DNA from: Canna indica
Taxonomy: Eukaryota; Streptophyta; Magnoliopsida; Zingiberales; Cannaceae
Direction: 5' to 3'
Assembly (NCBI GenBank): GCA_034359265.1
Contig: CP136896.1
Location: 6,913,501 to 6,977,500, forward strand
Length of the DNA: 64,000 nucleotides
Part shown: positions 44,482 to 56,220 of the stretch, in pieces
Layout of the letters: the number at the start of each line of letters is the position of its first letter
How positions within the stretch are numbered: the first letter of the stretch is position 1
The notes under the pieces: generated by a model
The model's database searches: none
The model's input: the letters and a program-made list of their open reading frames with translations, nothing else
What the model was told of the DNA's origin: nothing
Translations under genes and position numbers: made by a program

Positions 44482-45170
44482 GGGTAAATTACACATACCT
44501 CCCCCCCCTCCCCCCGCGACTACACTTTTTGTTCAAATAACTTCATCCGTTAGCATGTCTGTTAGTAACTTAACAAAAAAACTTTCACGTGCGCAGAACC
44601 TCCCTCCCCAATGCCACGTGACAGCAATCTCCACCATCTATCTCATCTGACGATCATCACTTCTTCTTCTACATATCCCCTTGCCCTAGACACCGCCGCT
44701 ACCACCTCCTCCTCTTCCTCCCATCGCCGCCGCCACCACCTCCTCCTCCTCCTCTTCTAGATCTCCTCCACCACCACTTCCTCCTCCTCAAGGAGGAGGA
44801 GGAGCCGGCGACCTCTTCCTCTTCTCAAGGAGGTGGTGGTGGTGGCGGCGGTGAGAGGAGGAGGGGGAGATCTAGAGGGGGGGGGGAGGTGGTGGTGGTG
44901 GTGGCGGCGGCGATGTCTAGGGCAAGGAGATAGGTAGAAGAAGAAGTTGTGACTGTCGGATGAGATGGATGGTGAAAATTGCTGCCACGTGGCACTGGGG
45001 AGGAGAATTCTGCGCACGTGGAAGTTTTACCGTTAAGTTACTAATGGACATGCTAACGGATGGGGGTTATTTGAACAAAGTGTAGTCGCGGGGGTTCTGT
45101 GCACACTCGGTAGTTTAGGTAGTCTTTGCGCACATTGACTATAGTCGAGGAGAGTTCCGTGTAATTTACC
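44482..45170. mobile_element. Mutator-like foldback element (689 bp) with perfect 10-bp target duplication
   Basis: The ends are GGGTAAATTACAC and GTGTAATTTACC. Both flanks read ATATTATTTC (44472-44481 and 45171-45180), fitting the 9-10 bp duplications of Mutator-like elements. The whole element is a large imperfect palindrome: AACTTCATCCGTTAGCATGT pairs with ACATGCTAACGGATGGGGGT, and GCCACGTGACAGCAATCTCC with GAAAATTGCTGCCACGTGGC. The middle is CTC/GAG and CCACC/GGTGG-rich. The Pro/Ser-rich open frame across the right arm is a by-product of low complexity. Confidence 0.9.
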
Positions 45171-45180
45171 ATATTATTTC

Positions 45181-46730
45181 AAACGAACCAGATGCTTCTT
45201 CACCATACCATGGCTAGTGTGCACGTTGTGTTACTTCGTGTAATCCATTATTCATCCTTGTCAAGCAGCATCAGTGCCGACACACTTCTTGAGTGGTAGA
45301 ATAGCCCCTATCCTGCCGTGACAGTTGAGCAAGTTTTTGAAAAGGTGATCCCAATATTCTTATGTACCTGTCTGTAGTAGACTGCTAAATAATGCTTGAT
45401 ATATCTATGTGTGTGAACTGGGTTAAATTGAAATACTTTGCTATTTCAGCCACGAACGATATACTTTTTTGCAAACTTACTCCATTCTTAAATTATGATT
45501 TACTAAAATTATTGGTTAATTATGGAAACCAGAAATCCACTTATTATGAATCCCTTCGTAGATATGGATATTCTTTGGTAACAAAGTGTTACCCCTTTTT
45601 CTAAAATCATTTATCCTCGTTGGGTATCCTAGCTAGGTTAGCTAGCTAATTTGAAAAGGACTACTTATTTAACTTGATACGGCAAAAGTAGTAGACCTTC
45701 ATTCAATGAAGCAAATTGATTGCTCCATGTACTTGAATTCCAAGATATATGAATAATTTGTTATCACGAGGTTGGTGGTTGTCTTTCATTAATTTACTTA
45801 TCTACTACTCCAAGTCAACTTCAATTTCAAATCAATTCTAGGTATTTATTGAAGCATTTCATTTTACGTATCTTGTCAAACAAGTCAAAAACTCTTAATT
45901 TCAACATATATTGTTTGTATTGATTGAGTTCCATGAACGCATTCTCCACATAATTAATTGAACAAATATTGTTGATAGGTAGATGGAATCATATATATTC
46001 GAAATGTATAATCACTAAGCTACTCGTGTCTATAATCCGATACGAGTTTTTTTAAGTTGGTCCCATTTGTTTCTTCTCGCATATTAATTGGTCTAGATTT
46101 TAATTTGAAATTAATTATATGTTAGCATTGCACAATAATTGTTAGCGTTTGATGCGGAGAAGATTCTGCAATCACATAATTTTACAATATATTATTTTCT
46201 GATATTTATATATTTTAAAATATATTTATCGTCATGTTATATAATCTTAAAATATGTTCTGACCAAACGGAATGAACCGGTTAAAGTAACAGACATCGAC
46301 CCATTCGGTTCAACGGTTTAACCGGTCCATTCGCGATCCAGATCCACGGTCCGGTCTGGTTATACAATCTCCTTCATATATAGAAATTATAATGCAGTTT
46401 AAAAGGGAGGACAGCAACCTTGATGAACAGAACAGACTCCGTCGCAGGAAGCAGCAGAAAGCACTAGCCTCGCGTTGCCAATTTTGAATTCCCTGACAAT
46501 AATCGGACGCAAAGTAATCAATGCACACATACGTCCAAGCTCACAACCAAACAATTCTGCACGCGCCACAAGCTTCTCCCTTAAAACCTAATTAAAATTT
46601 GCAAGTAATTGAATTGAACTGTTACAGAGAGAGAAGCTAGCAAACAAACAGACAAAGAAGAAGAAGAAGAAGAAGAAGAAGAAGAAGGAAGAAGAAGAAG
46701 AGAAGAATAGCAAACCATCTCTTCCTCTCC
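45181..46730. other. Intergenic region and 3' flank of the C2H2 gene
   Basis: No gene was recognised in 45181-46250. 46270-46360 carries GAACCGGTTAAAG and GGTTTAACCGGTCCATTCGC, an eroded hAT MITE piece. 46580-46730 is probably the 3' untranslated region of the minus-strand C2H2 gene. Confidence 0.4.
46654..46708. repeat. (AAG)n microsatellite in the 3' untranslated region of the C2H2 gene
   Basis: About 17 AAG triplets with two interruptions lie 23-77 bp beyond the stop codon; read as CTT repeats in the minus-strand transcript. Confidence 0.85.
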
Positions 46731-48544
46731 TCACGTCTTGCAAATGACCACAAAGCAGGGAAGCAGAGCTCTCGGATTCAGCAAGTAGAGCTCCTCGATG
46801 TTGGCGTACAGGCCCACCTTCCCCGCCAAGGAGTCGAACCCCGACTGCCCTGCGAGCTCCTGGTAATTGTCCAATGGCTTGTGCACTCTCCCCGCGATCA
46901 CTCTGCACACCAGCAGCGCCTTCTTCGCCGTTGACGGTGGCGGCGTCTTATCGCCCTCCTCCTCCTCCGCCTCCTCGATCTCCGCCGCCTCGAACGCCCT
47001 CCCGCTGGTGGACGTCGTGAACACGCCGATGCCCCCCTTGAGCTCCTTCTTCGCCGAGAACCCGTGCCGAATCATCCGGCAGACGTTGCACTTCTCCGAC
47101 GAACAGAGGCTGGAGGCGCCGCCGTTGCCGAGGGCGCAGGAGATGGTCGTGCCGTAGAAGCGGAGAAGCTCGTTTCCGTCGGCCAGGCAGCGCGGGTGCT
47201 TCTTGGCGAGCTTGCTGGCTCTGCTCTTGACTTGCTCGCGGTATTCTTCGAATCGCGAGAGGGTTTTCTGCATGTTGTGGACTTTGAGGACCCGCTCGAT
47301 GCGGATGCAGCTGCTTTCCGGCTTCAGCCAGCTCGCTCTGCAGATGATCTCCACGATCTTTCTCGAGGAATCCCCTTCCACCAGTTCAGTAACTGCAGAT
47401 GACATGAGGAGGAAGATGATTGCATCAAAATTGAATCTTACGGACCAAGATTTGCTTTCTTTCCACTTTCCTAGGACAAAGTAGATAACTAATGATTGAA
47501 GTTTGAAATGCCGAAATAGACCGCAAAAAGTGGAATGCAGAGAAATAAAGCAGAAAGATTCAATTGACGACAAACAAAAGTGGAAGAACCTTTGAAACCA
47601 CAAAACTTTTTCCATCAAAAGATGAGTAATTTTGTTCCACGCCATGAAATTCTAACAATCCATGGAAAAAACTGAAACACAAAAATAACAATCTTGATAC
47701 AAATTTCAAAATGAAGTTTTCTACCAAGAATTAAAGATCCAAAAAATTTCATACCTGCATGCTTGGAGAGATGGTGCGATTCCAAGGCTTCAAGCTTCCC
47801 AAAATGCTCCCCACACTTGTGGCAACTGGCTCTCACTGAAGGCCTCTTCGTGAACGACTCTGCTTCATGGGAAAACCTTGCTGCTGGAGCAGCAGGAAGA
47901 TGATGAACTCCTCCTCCTCCTCCTCCTCCTCCTCCTCCTCCTCCTCCTCCATGGTCGCCGAGCACAGAGCTGGAAAGAGATGAGCCCCCAAATAAATCTC
48001 TTTCGCCAAAAAGGGAAGAGGGAGACTTCCTCGGAGGAGTGACGGCTGCCGCCCCCTTGTATGAGAGACTGGTTTGCAGAGCAAAGTGGCCTCCTCCAGG
48101 CCCTGGCGTCCCCGGCCTTAGGGTACCGACATAGGCAGCCTCCCCCTCATGGCACCCGCCAAAGCCGGTAATCCTCAGCTCGCACCTGGAGTTGCTGAGG
48201 ATGACCTCGTGGGTGATGGGGTTCAGGAACTCGCTACTTCCGATCGACCTGGGGCTGCAGCTGGGCGGCCGCTCGAGGTGCCGCTTGCTGCCATGAATGA
48301 CATCCCTGAGGTTGGCGATGGATCTCGAGCACCCCGACCTCCCCGTCTTCCTCGTCAAGATGGCGCCCAGGTTATGGTGCCCCCGCGACTTGGGGTCGTA
48401 AACATCGGAAGGCTCGGACCTGCATTGGAGCGACTTCTTGAGGGCGAACCACACATTCGGGGCAGTCTTCTCCTTCTCCATTCTCTCCTCCCTCTTCTGC
48501 TTCAGTGCGGCGCCACCCCCATGGCTTCCGCTCCTCTCCGCCAT
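46731..48544 (-). CDS. C2H2 zinc-finger protein with C-terminal PARP-like domain
   Basis: There are two exons: 47755-48544 (ATG at 48542-48544, context GCCATGGCG) and 46731-47392, joined in phase 1 through a GT-AG intron, giving 483 residues. The open frame upstream starts only at a TTG, so the ATG at 48544 is preferred. The N-terminal third has the family's conserved blocks (NVWFALKKSLQCRSEPSDV, GCSRSIANLRDVIHGSKRH, PRSIGSSEFLNPITHEVIL). A run of 14 Gly encoded by CTC/GGA-type triplets lies near residues 195-210. A single finger CHKCGEHF...ESHHLSKH is at about 240-262 and ends exactly at the intron. Exon 2 encodes the PARP-like fold (IIRASW/PESSCIRIERVLKVHN, HPRCLADGNELLRFYGTT, GFSAKKELKGGIGVFTTST, GFDSLAGKVGLYANIEELYL). 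It resembles the At1g75710 group. Function in plants is not established; I see no proof of ADP-ribosyltransferase activity. The gene looks intact. Confidence 0.92.
47909..47951 (-). repeat. (CTC)n tract encoding poly-Gly in the C2H2 gene
   Basis: About 14 CTC triplets on the plus strand. In-frame length changes here would alter the Gly run without breaking the protein. Confidence 0.9.
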
Positions 48545-50016
48545 GGCTTTAGCTCGAAAGCTGCAAGCCCCCTTCAATTACAGGCAGCAACTGATGAATG
48601 CTCCCGTCCATAGGAAAACCCCAAAGCCACTAATGAAACGCTCAAAATCTCTGAGACTCTGTGCCCAGACCAGAGAAGGACGAGAAGCCCTGTGGAAGTT
48701 TGAGAACCGGAGAAGAAACCAAGAAAAGGAGATGCTGTACCTCTCGCAGTCGCAGTTAAGGGGAGACGAAGACCAAGGAACAAGTGTTTAATTAGCAGCG
48801 TGGAGAGTAGAAGAAAGGGAAATTAAACAAATGGGAGAGGGAGTTTAATGCATGGAATCTTTGGGTCATAGAGCGATAAAATGAGATGATGGCCCAACTG
48901 GAATCGCTTGTTGTCATCCACTAATGGCGAAGAATTGATGACAAAGATATAGATCTATCGAGCGCACACATGACAAGGGACAAAGAACAAGCTGTGAAGA
49001 GACAAAACATGAGAGGGTAATCTATTTTGCATGCATGGATTGTTTTGGGAGAACTAATTACTAGTTGGGCAAATCTAGGGAAGATTCTGATTCAAATTCA
49101 ACTAATTACTAATATATTAATTTGAAAAATGATATTGTTGGAGGCATTAAGTGGCGTTAAATGCTGGGGAGATAAATGTTTGGTTTGGCTCCATCCTCCA
49201 TGTAGAAGACTTAATTGCTCCAGTTGAAACGGAGGTAACATTGAATGATAGAGTCATAAATGTGGCTCGGTCCTTTTTGCCTCATGAGTCCCATCTGCTA
49301 TTGAATGGACCACAAGTGCCCTTGCGCGAGGATGTGGTGCTTCAGATCAAGTCTTCTCCGTGGACCCAATCCCCTTCTTTTTTTAGAATTCTCCATATGG
49401 CCGACCACTTCGACATCAGCCCTGATCGTCTCTTTTAGTACACCAACCACAAATTAGAACCATATATTTCATTAGATTAGATTCAAGCAAATTTATTATA
49501 TAATAAACTGTGGTTGAAGATAGGTGGCCTCAATTGGCCCTACTTATTAGCGTGGTTATAGCTAGTTAGGTCAAGTCTAAGTGCAAGGTTTGGCATGCTC
49601 AATTATGAGGTTTAATGTCATACACACACACAATGACACAAACAAACATGAGTTATTTTAATCATATCATCAAACCAAAGTCTCCTCCTTACATGTCGTC
49701 TACCGAGATGGTCAAGAATTTGGTAATGGAAGAGTAATTTGAAGTTGAAGAAGATGCCCACAAAACGTATTCTATATTGCAAGCAAAGCTTACATTTGAC
49801 CAATCAGAATAGAGTAATTGAAAATAAATTACTTAATGAAGGGGCTAAGTGAGTTGGACAAGACACACCCAAATGGGCATTGGTTTTATCAAGTGGTGAG
49901 AGGACGGATTAAATTAAATTAAATGATTGCGGAGTTGGAAGTGGTGTTGAAATTTTGGAAGTGGAGCTTTGTGTTAATTAGGTCTTGTCCTGTGTATGTT
50001 TTGATTAATTAATTTC
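48545..50016. other. Upstream region of the C2H2 gene and spacer to the LINE
   Basis: 48545-48840 is probably the 5' leader and promoter of the C2H2 gene. 48841-50016 holds no recognised gene. The open frame at 49151-49438 has no domain resemblance. Confidence 0.4.
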
Positions 50017-50031
50017 TAAATGCTCACGTAT
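50017..50031. other. 15-bp target duplication of the LINE, right (3') side of the element
   Basis: TAAATGCTCACGTAT here is repeated exactly at 56206-56220. The T run at 50031-50041 is the poly(A) tail of the minus-strand element. Confidence 0.95.
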
Positions 50032-50135
50032 TTTTTTTTTTACCAAAAATTAAAACTTTTATTAAGGCCTGAACAATCAGGTCCAAAAATATCTGCTGAC
50101 AAAATGGAATTCAACTCTGAAGGTCGAATATCGGA

Positions 50136-53100
50136 TCAAACACACCGGTCCTTAATTACACGAGCATGATTTGCTACACAATGAGCAGCTTCGTTTGCCT
50201 CTCGATAACAAAAGAATATACGAGAGAAATTACAATCAGACATCAAATAAAAAATATCATCAACAATATTAGATACAATCCATGGCACCGACATTTCCTT
50301 GTTGATAACATCAACCAAAATTTTACAGTCTGATTATATGATAAATGGTGGAACTGTGTTGGCTAAGACAAATTGCAAAGCAGATTTCACAGTCATTGCT
50401 TCAAGGTAAAGAATATTGTCTCCATTACAGAATATACCTTCAGCATTTAAGCAAACACCTTCGGAATTTCATAACACAAATCCCAATCCATCCTGAGAAT
50501 CCAAAAAAGAGGCATCACAATTAAATTTTGACAAATCCGGAGTAGGGGGAGTCCATTTGACCAAAATATTGTTGTGACTAGAATTACCCTCAGACTTAGA
50601 ATCACTCATGCGATCATGAGTGAAAGCAAGGATCCGGGTCACTAAATTCACAGGAGTAGGCTGTCTAACCTCATACAACGTATGATTCTTAGCGTACCAG
50701 ATGAACCAGCAGGAGTTAGCAATTAGTGAAATCCTGAACATCTCAACTCCACGTACGGAGGAGGAACAGGATAACCAATCACCAGAACTCTAATTATCCC
50801 TATTTGCTAGATCGAGACCTGTTTTGAGGAAAGATTATACCAAACAATGGATGCAAACGAGCATTCAAAGAAAACATGCTGAATTGTTTCAGGATTATTT
50901 TTGCAAAAAGGGCAAAAGTCAAAATCAAGGATTTTTAAGTATAAAAGCCTTGCTCGAGTGGGAAGTCTTTTGTGAAGCATTTTCCAGCAAATAAGTTTAA
51001 CTTTTGGAGCAGATTTTATTTTCCAAAGAGGATTCCAAAAGGCCTGTGATCCATGCATATTAGGATGGGATTCATGGCTTCTAATGAAATCATACGCCGA
51101 TTTTGCGGTAACTCTACCCCTAGACTCATCTCTCCAAATGTAAGTGTCTTTATCAGGGTTCATAGACAACTTAATTTTGGAAATGGACTCTCCTAGAACC
51201 GGACCGAATTTGCAATCGATAGCATCAGACAACCACTTTTGATCGAATTATAAGGATCATACATTCATGTCATCACAGAATAAATCAACATTGATAAATG
51301 TCAGTTTGAAATATAAAGGGACATCCGAAATCCATAAGTCATGCAAAATGGAAGTATTTTCATCCGATTTAATGATTTTAGAAAAGCCAAAAAATAGTTG
51401 ATAGAAAGCTTGTCGAAATAATTTCCAACTCCAATAAATATTTTTCTCACTCTGATAAAAAGAAGATTTTAAATCTTGGTATTTAGCTGAGACTATATTA
51501 ACCCACAAAGAAGGGGTCCCGTTGAGGTAATCCCCCATTCTAACAGCTTGTAAGGAAAGAGCCTTACAATGGAAATCATGGACTCTAGGGCCACCAACAT
51601 TTCTAGGGCTAGTGATCGTATTCCAGTTAATTAAATGAATGCCTCGTTTTTCCTCAGAATTGGACCATAAGAAATTTCTAATAATTTGCTCAAGTTTATC
51701 CATCCATTTAGATGAATACCAGGAGACTGCAATGGTATGAACCAGTATGGAATTTAAAATCGAGTTTATTAACACTACTCGACCCGCTTGAGATAAAAGA
51801 GAGGATTGCCATGATCCTAACTTAGACTTAAATTTGTCTAAAATCATTTTATGAGCACAAGGAGGTGGTCTCTGAGGGGCAATTACTGCCCCTAGATATT
51901 TAAAAGGAAAATTTCATCGGCGTATGTTTAAAAAGTTACAAATATTATTTGTCGTATCGGATGACAGATCCCTAGGAAAAAAATTTCCAATTTTGCAAAA
52001 TTAACCGATTGTCCAGAAAAGTCCTTATATTTTTGAAAAATGGTCTTGATTGAATGCAAACTTTTTTTATTTGCCCGAAAAGCCAGTAAAATGTCATCGG
52101 CAAACATCAAATGAGAAATTGCAGGTCCATTTCGAACCTTGAATGGGGTCAAGGACTTATTAGTGACGACTTCATTGATTAAATTTGTGAGAACTTGAGC
52201 AGTAAGAACATACAAATACGGTGAGAGAGGATCACCCTGTCTAATGCCATAGTGAGATTTGAAAAAAGTCGACAAATTTGAATTGATTAAACATGAGAAT
52301 GTCGTAGTAGAGATGCATGAAGAAATCCAGTTAACAAATTTAGCAGATAATTTAAAAGCATTCAAAACAGCCAAAATAGCATTCCATGATAATTTATCAT
52401 ATGCATTTTCTAAGTCTATTTTGACTAGAATATATGGAACTTTAGCCTTAGACTTGTAAAGTGAATGGGATAATTCTTGAGCCACAAGGATATTATCCTG
52501 AATGCAACAGTCTTTAACAAAGGCAGACTGCACATGCGAAACAAGCTTAGGAAAAAGAATTTTCATGCGGTTTGCAAGGACTTTGGCGAGAATTCTATAG
52601 TTTAAATTACACAACGCAATGAGTCTGAAGTCACGAACAATAGAGGAATTTAAACACTTGGGAATAAAACTCAAAAGAGTCTTATTCCATTCAAGAGGCA
52701 AAAAAGCAGAATAAAAAAAACTATGCATGCATCTCATGAATGAGTTTGAGATAATACCCCAGTACTACTTATAGAATTCTATCGTAAATCCATCAAAACC
52801 CGAGCTTTTACTATTCGGCGTTAGCCTAACAACATTAAAAATCTCTAAAAGAGTAAACAGATTCACAAGAGCTAAAGCCTCAGATTCTTCTAAAGTGTTA
52901 AATTGCATGTCATTACAAATATTTATAAAATTTGAAGAATTAGGCGCCCATAAATCTTTGTAAGCATCCGAAAAAATCGTAAGAATAGAAAAATTATCAG
53001 AAACCACAGAACCAGATGGAAGCACAAGATTTAAATTTTTTTTAACTCTGCGCCGAGTAGTCACCACCCGATGAAAAAAAGTCGAATTAGAGTCACCATC

Positions 53101-54159
53101 AACCATCCATTTCAATTTGGATTTCGACCACCATTTTAAATTAATTTGTCTACGAATAGCATTCGCTTTATTATGAAGAGCCCGCAATTTAAGCTCATCA
53201 TCAGGACTAAGTTCCTGATTAGCCTCAATTTTTTCCAACTCATAAATATCAAACAATGTATACCGAAGATTGCATTCTAAATTGCCCAAAGTATGCTTGT
53301 TCCATTTCGATAAAGCAAAACGAGTATATTTTAAACCCAAGCTAAATTCATTATGCGGTAGCAGAAATTGAGGAATTTCATTCCAAGAATTCCTAACAAC
53401 CTCAAATGAATCAGGATAATTCATCCAAAAATTTTGAAACTTGAAAAGCCGATTTCTAACAGAAGATTGCGCAAAACCGATAAGGAGCGGTCTATGGTCA
53501 GAAACTCCCCGGGGTAAATGGGAAATCGAAGCAGAATCATAAAAGTGAAGCCATGCTGTATTACAAAAAACTCGATCAAGTCTAATTAAAATCCGAGCAT
53601 TACCAGATCAATTATTACACCATGTATACGAGCTACTCACAAAGCCTAAATCAATTAGACTATTATCATGCACAAAAGTTCGAAAATCCACAACAGATTT
53701 CTGAGCCCAAAAACGAAGCCCACCTTTTTTTATCAGATTCATGAAGAATAACATTAAAATCACCACACAGAAGTCACGGAAAAGAAGTAAAATCAAAATC
53801 CAAAAAACTATGCGAGCCATAGGATTTGTACTTGCATAAATGTTCGAAAAGATAAATGGTGGCATATTTTCCATACCAACAACTGCAAAAATGCATTAAG
53901 CCTGGAGAGATAATACCTGAATCGAGATAACCGAGGAGTTCCAGACAATCAGTAAGCCACCCGAAGCCCCATTTGATGGTTGAGCCACTCCAACCCAGGA
54001 GCGACCAACCGATTTAATAAACTTTAAAGCCAGATTAGTATCACAATGGGTTTCTTGTAACACAATCAACTGAATTGACAAGTTTTTTAACTGAATTCGG
54101 ATATCATCTTTTACCTTACGACACCATGCACCCCGAACATTCCAACACAAGAAATTCAT
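50136..54159 (-). pseudogene. LINE ORF2: endonuclease, reverse transcriptase, zf-RVT, RNase H (broken)
   Basis: The ATG at 54157-54159 begins MNFLCWNVRGAW, the start of an APE-type endonuclease, followed by IVLQETHCD and, after stops at 53896 and near 53607, SSYTWCNN. The reverse transcriptase follows (about 52737-51928): FRLIALCNLNYRILAKVLANR, LVKIDLENAYDKLSW, GIRQGDPLSPYL and the catalytic FADD (about 52100). After a frameshift near 51900, connection-domain sequence leads to a zf-RVT domain (LWKIKSAPKVKLICWKMLHK, CPFC, ETIQHVFFECSFA). A second frameshift near 50800 precedes the RNase H part (WTPPTPDLSKFNCDASF, NEAAHCVANHA). The intact enzyme nicks target DNA and copies its own RNA there. 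At least two frameshifts and four stops disable it. Confidence 0.92.
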
Positions 54160-56197
54160 GGGGAAATATTGGTAGAGGCAGTGGAGGCAGGAGCCACTTC
54201 CATTACAGGATCAGAACAAGTCACCATGAGATCATCAACAGTAGATACCTCCGTAGCCGGAGAGGCCACCGAAGGATCTACCATCATACAGGACTCATGT
54301 GCTGTTGAAGGTAGAACTAGCATGTCCATCGCACGAGGTCGTTTTTGACGAGCATGCTCAGAATATGGAGTTACTGGTATAGGGATTTTGGGAGGCTTAT
54401 TGCTCTTCCTGGACACCCGAGAGGGTTGTTTCACCGGAGGAGCGCTTAAGAGCTCAGGACGAGCAATGGCAAATATGAAAGAAAGGTCAGATACCATCTG
54501 ATCCGTGGAATGGATCAGAGGCGGCGAGGGATTAGGAAGTGGAGAGGATGAGGATGAGGATGAGGGATGTACTCGAGGAGGTGGAGCATCATGATGGGGC
54601 GAGTGGGTGATTTGAGTGGCGACAGAAAAGGTACTAGGCGATGGTAAAGGGGGAGACATGGACGGCCCAGATTTAGGCGCCCAAATCTTAGGGGGATTCG
54701 GGGTCACGTGCGGAGCATGCTGCGTCTCATAGCGTAGAGGAAATGAGGGGGCATGCAACACGATTTTAGCACGTGTCTTAGAATTTGGCTCAGATGAGTG
54801 GAGATGAGATGATGAAATTGAACCGACTTAATCAGAAAAGATTACACCATTAATATTGCCATCAGGGGCGGGCTTGAGAAGGAAACGAAGCAGCATCACC
54901 AGCATTTAATGAGCCACGATTCCCTAACAGACCCGGATCTGCAGGCGTGACCCGAGGCGTCGAATCTGCTACAATATTCGAATCGGCATTAACACCGTCA
55001 ACTGGGATGGAAATAACGGACGTGTGCGAGTTACGTGAGGAATCACGACCACGCGTGCACGCCATACCAGGCCACGAGACATATCGAGATCGGTCATCCC
55101 GCCGGCGGTTGCGGCGACGCCGGCCAACAAGAACCCACGGACCACACGTCGGAGTCGGTAAATCCGTCGAAAGAGAAGCATCGGAGTTAGAAGACGAGCC
55201 ACTCATGGGCATATGATCAGAAACAGAAACGGAGGCGTTCGACACAGCCTCAGAATGCGCCACAGAAGTCGTCGATTCACACTCGTCCTCACGATGGCCA
55301 ATCAAACCACACGAAAAACAAATCCTCGGCACGTTTTCATAAGAAATCGGTTGGAAGAACTCATTATTTGGTTCTCCAATCCATAAGCCCTGACGAAGGG
55401 GTTTAGATAAATCAATTTCAACGCAGACTCTGACATAGCGTCCACGAACAAAATCAAAAGATCGCTTATCAATCAATAAGAGTTTGCCAATCGAATTCGT
55501 TAGCAAGGAAATGGATTCCTCATTCCATAATTCTAACGGAAGCCCAACAAATCGGTGCCGGATTGGAGCCGAAGAAAAAACTTCACACTAGGGTCGAAAC
55601 AGAGGATGCCATGGTATCAAACGAAGAGCATGTCCTCGAAGCGAGTATGGTCCTCCAATGAGGACCGAATGAGAAGAAGCCAAATCATGGAACCTAAACA
55701 TGAAATAACCATCTTCGAGATCCAAAATCGACGCAAAATTTTTATCCGTAAAGACACGCAACACCCAGGAATTTACAATCGATAACGGGGGCGTATGCCC
55801 AAAAAATTTCCCAATCAGACACGATTCCCATGGAGAAGACCAAGAAAGAATTTGTTCGGATGAAAAATGAACAACATCAGAGGTAGATTTTTGAATCTGC
55901 CTAAGAGTAGGGTTTGAACTTACCTGCGAACGGGAGAGATCGCTCCCTCTTAGCACTTGAGCCCAAGACAAGTTTGCCCGATTTGCATCAGGACGTGGAT
56001 CAGGACCGACAGGAGGAGGAAGAGAAACAGGGGAGACCACGGGAGGCCTCTTTCGCTCCCGTGGGCAAGCCACGAGAGGAAACTGCAGGGGCAGGCACAT
56101 GGTGGAGAGGAGTGGATGGAGAAGAATCCAGTGCAGGAGAGGGAGAAGGATCCGGGGGGCGGAGATGAACCGACGCACTCATTGCTACCAATTCCAA
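54156..56197 (-). pseudogene. LINE ORF1: DUF4283-type RNA-binding protein with zinc knuckle (broken)
   Basis: A likely start is the ATG near 56182, giving MSASVHLRPPDPS. A frame change then leads into a DUF4283 region (WESCLIGKFFGHTPP, NSWVLRVFTDKNF, GYFMFRFHD, LIGGPYSLRGHALRLIPWH). After a stop near 55590 the same frame goes on to IDLSKPLRQGLWI and the zinc knuckle CFSCGLIGHREDEC (C-x2-C-x4-H-x4-C). A stop at 54862 and a frame change lead into a Pro/Ser-rich tail that ends at TGA (54156-54158). This stop overlaps the ORF2 start as ATGA. The protein would coat element RNA. Confidence 0.85.
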
Positions 56198-56205
56198 GCA
56201 TATAT

Positions 56206-56220
56206 TAAATGCTCACGTAT
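56206..56220. other. 15-bp target duplication of the LINE, left (5') side of the element
   Basis: TAAATGCTCACGTAT, identical to 50017-50031. Confidence 0.95.

Larger units (their letters stand above)
50032..56205 (-). mobile_element. L1-type LINE with C-terminal RNase H, near full length, mutated
   Basis: The element is bounded by an exact 15-bp duplication (50017-50031 and 56206-56220) and ends in poly(A) (T run 50031-50041). On the minus strand it holds ORF1 with a zinc knuckle and ORF2 with endonuclease, reverse transcriptase, zf-RVT and RNase H domains. ORF1 starts only about 20 bp after the 5' edge, so the 5' untranslated region is either very short or trimmed. Both ORFs carry frameshifts and stops, so this copy cannot mobilise itself. 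Confidence 0.95.

Noticed and set aside
44757..45017. His/Pro/Ser-rich minus-strand frame
   Set aside because: It is a by-product of the GGTGG/CTC low-complexity palindrome in the Mutator-like foldback element.
46867..47484. Plus-strand open frames opposite the C2H2 gene
   Set aside because: Antisense shadows of the GC-rich second exon, whose minus-strand frame carries the conserved family motifs.
48542..48577. Upstream start for the C2H2 protein (12 residues longer)
   Set aside because: The upstream codon is TTG, not ATG; the ATG at 48544 has a strong context and fits the family.
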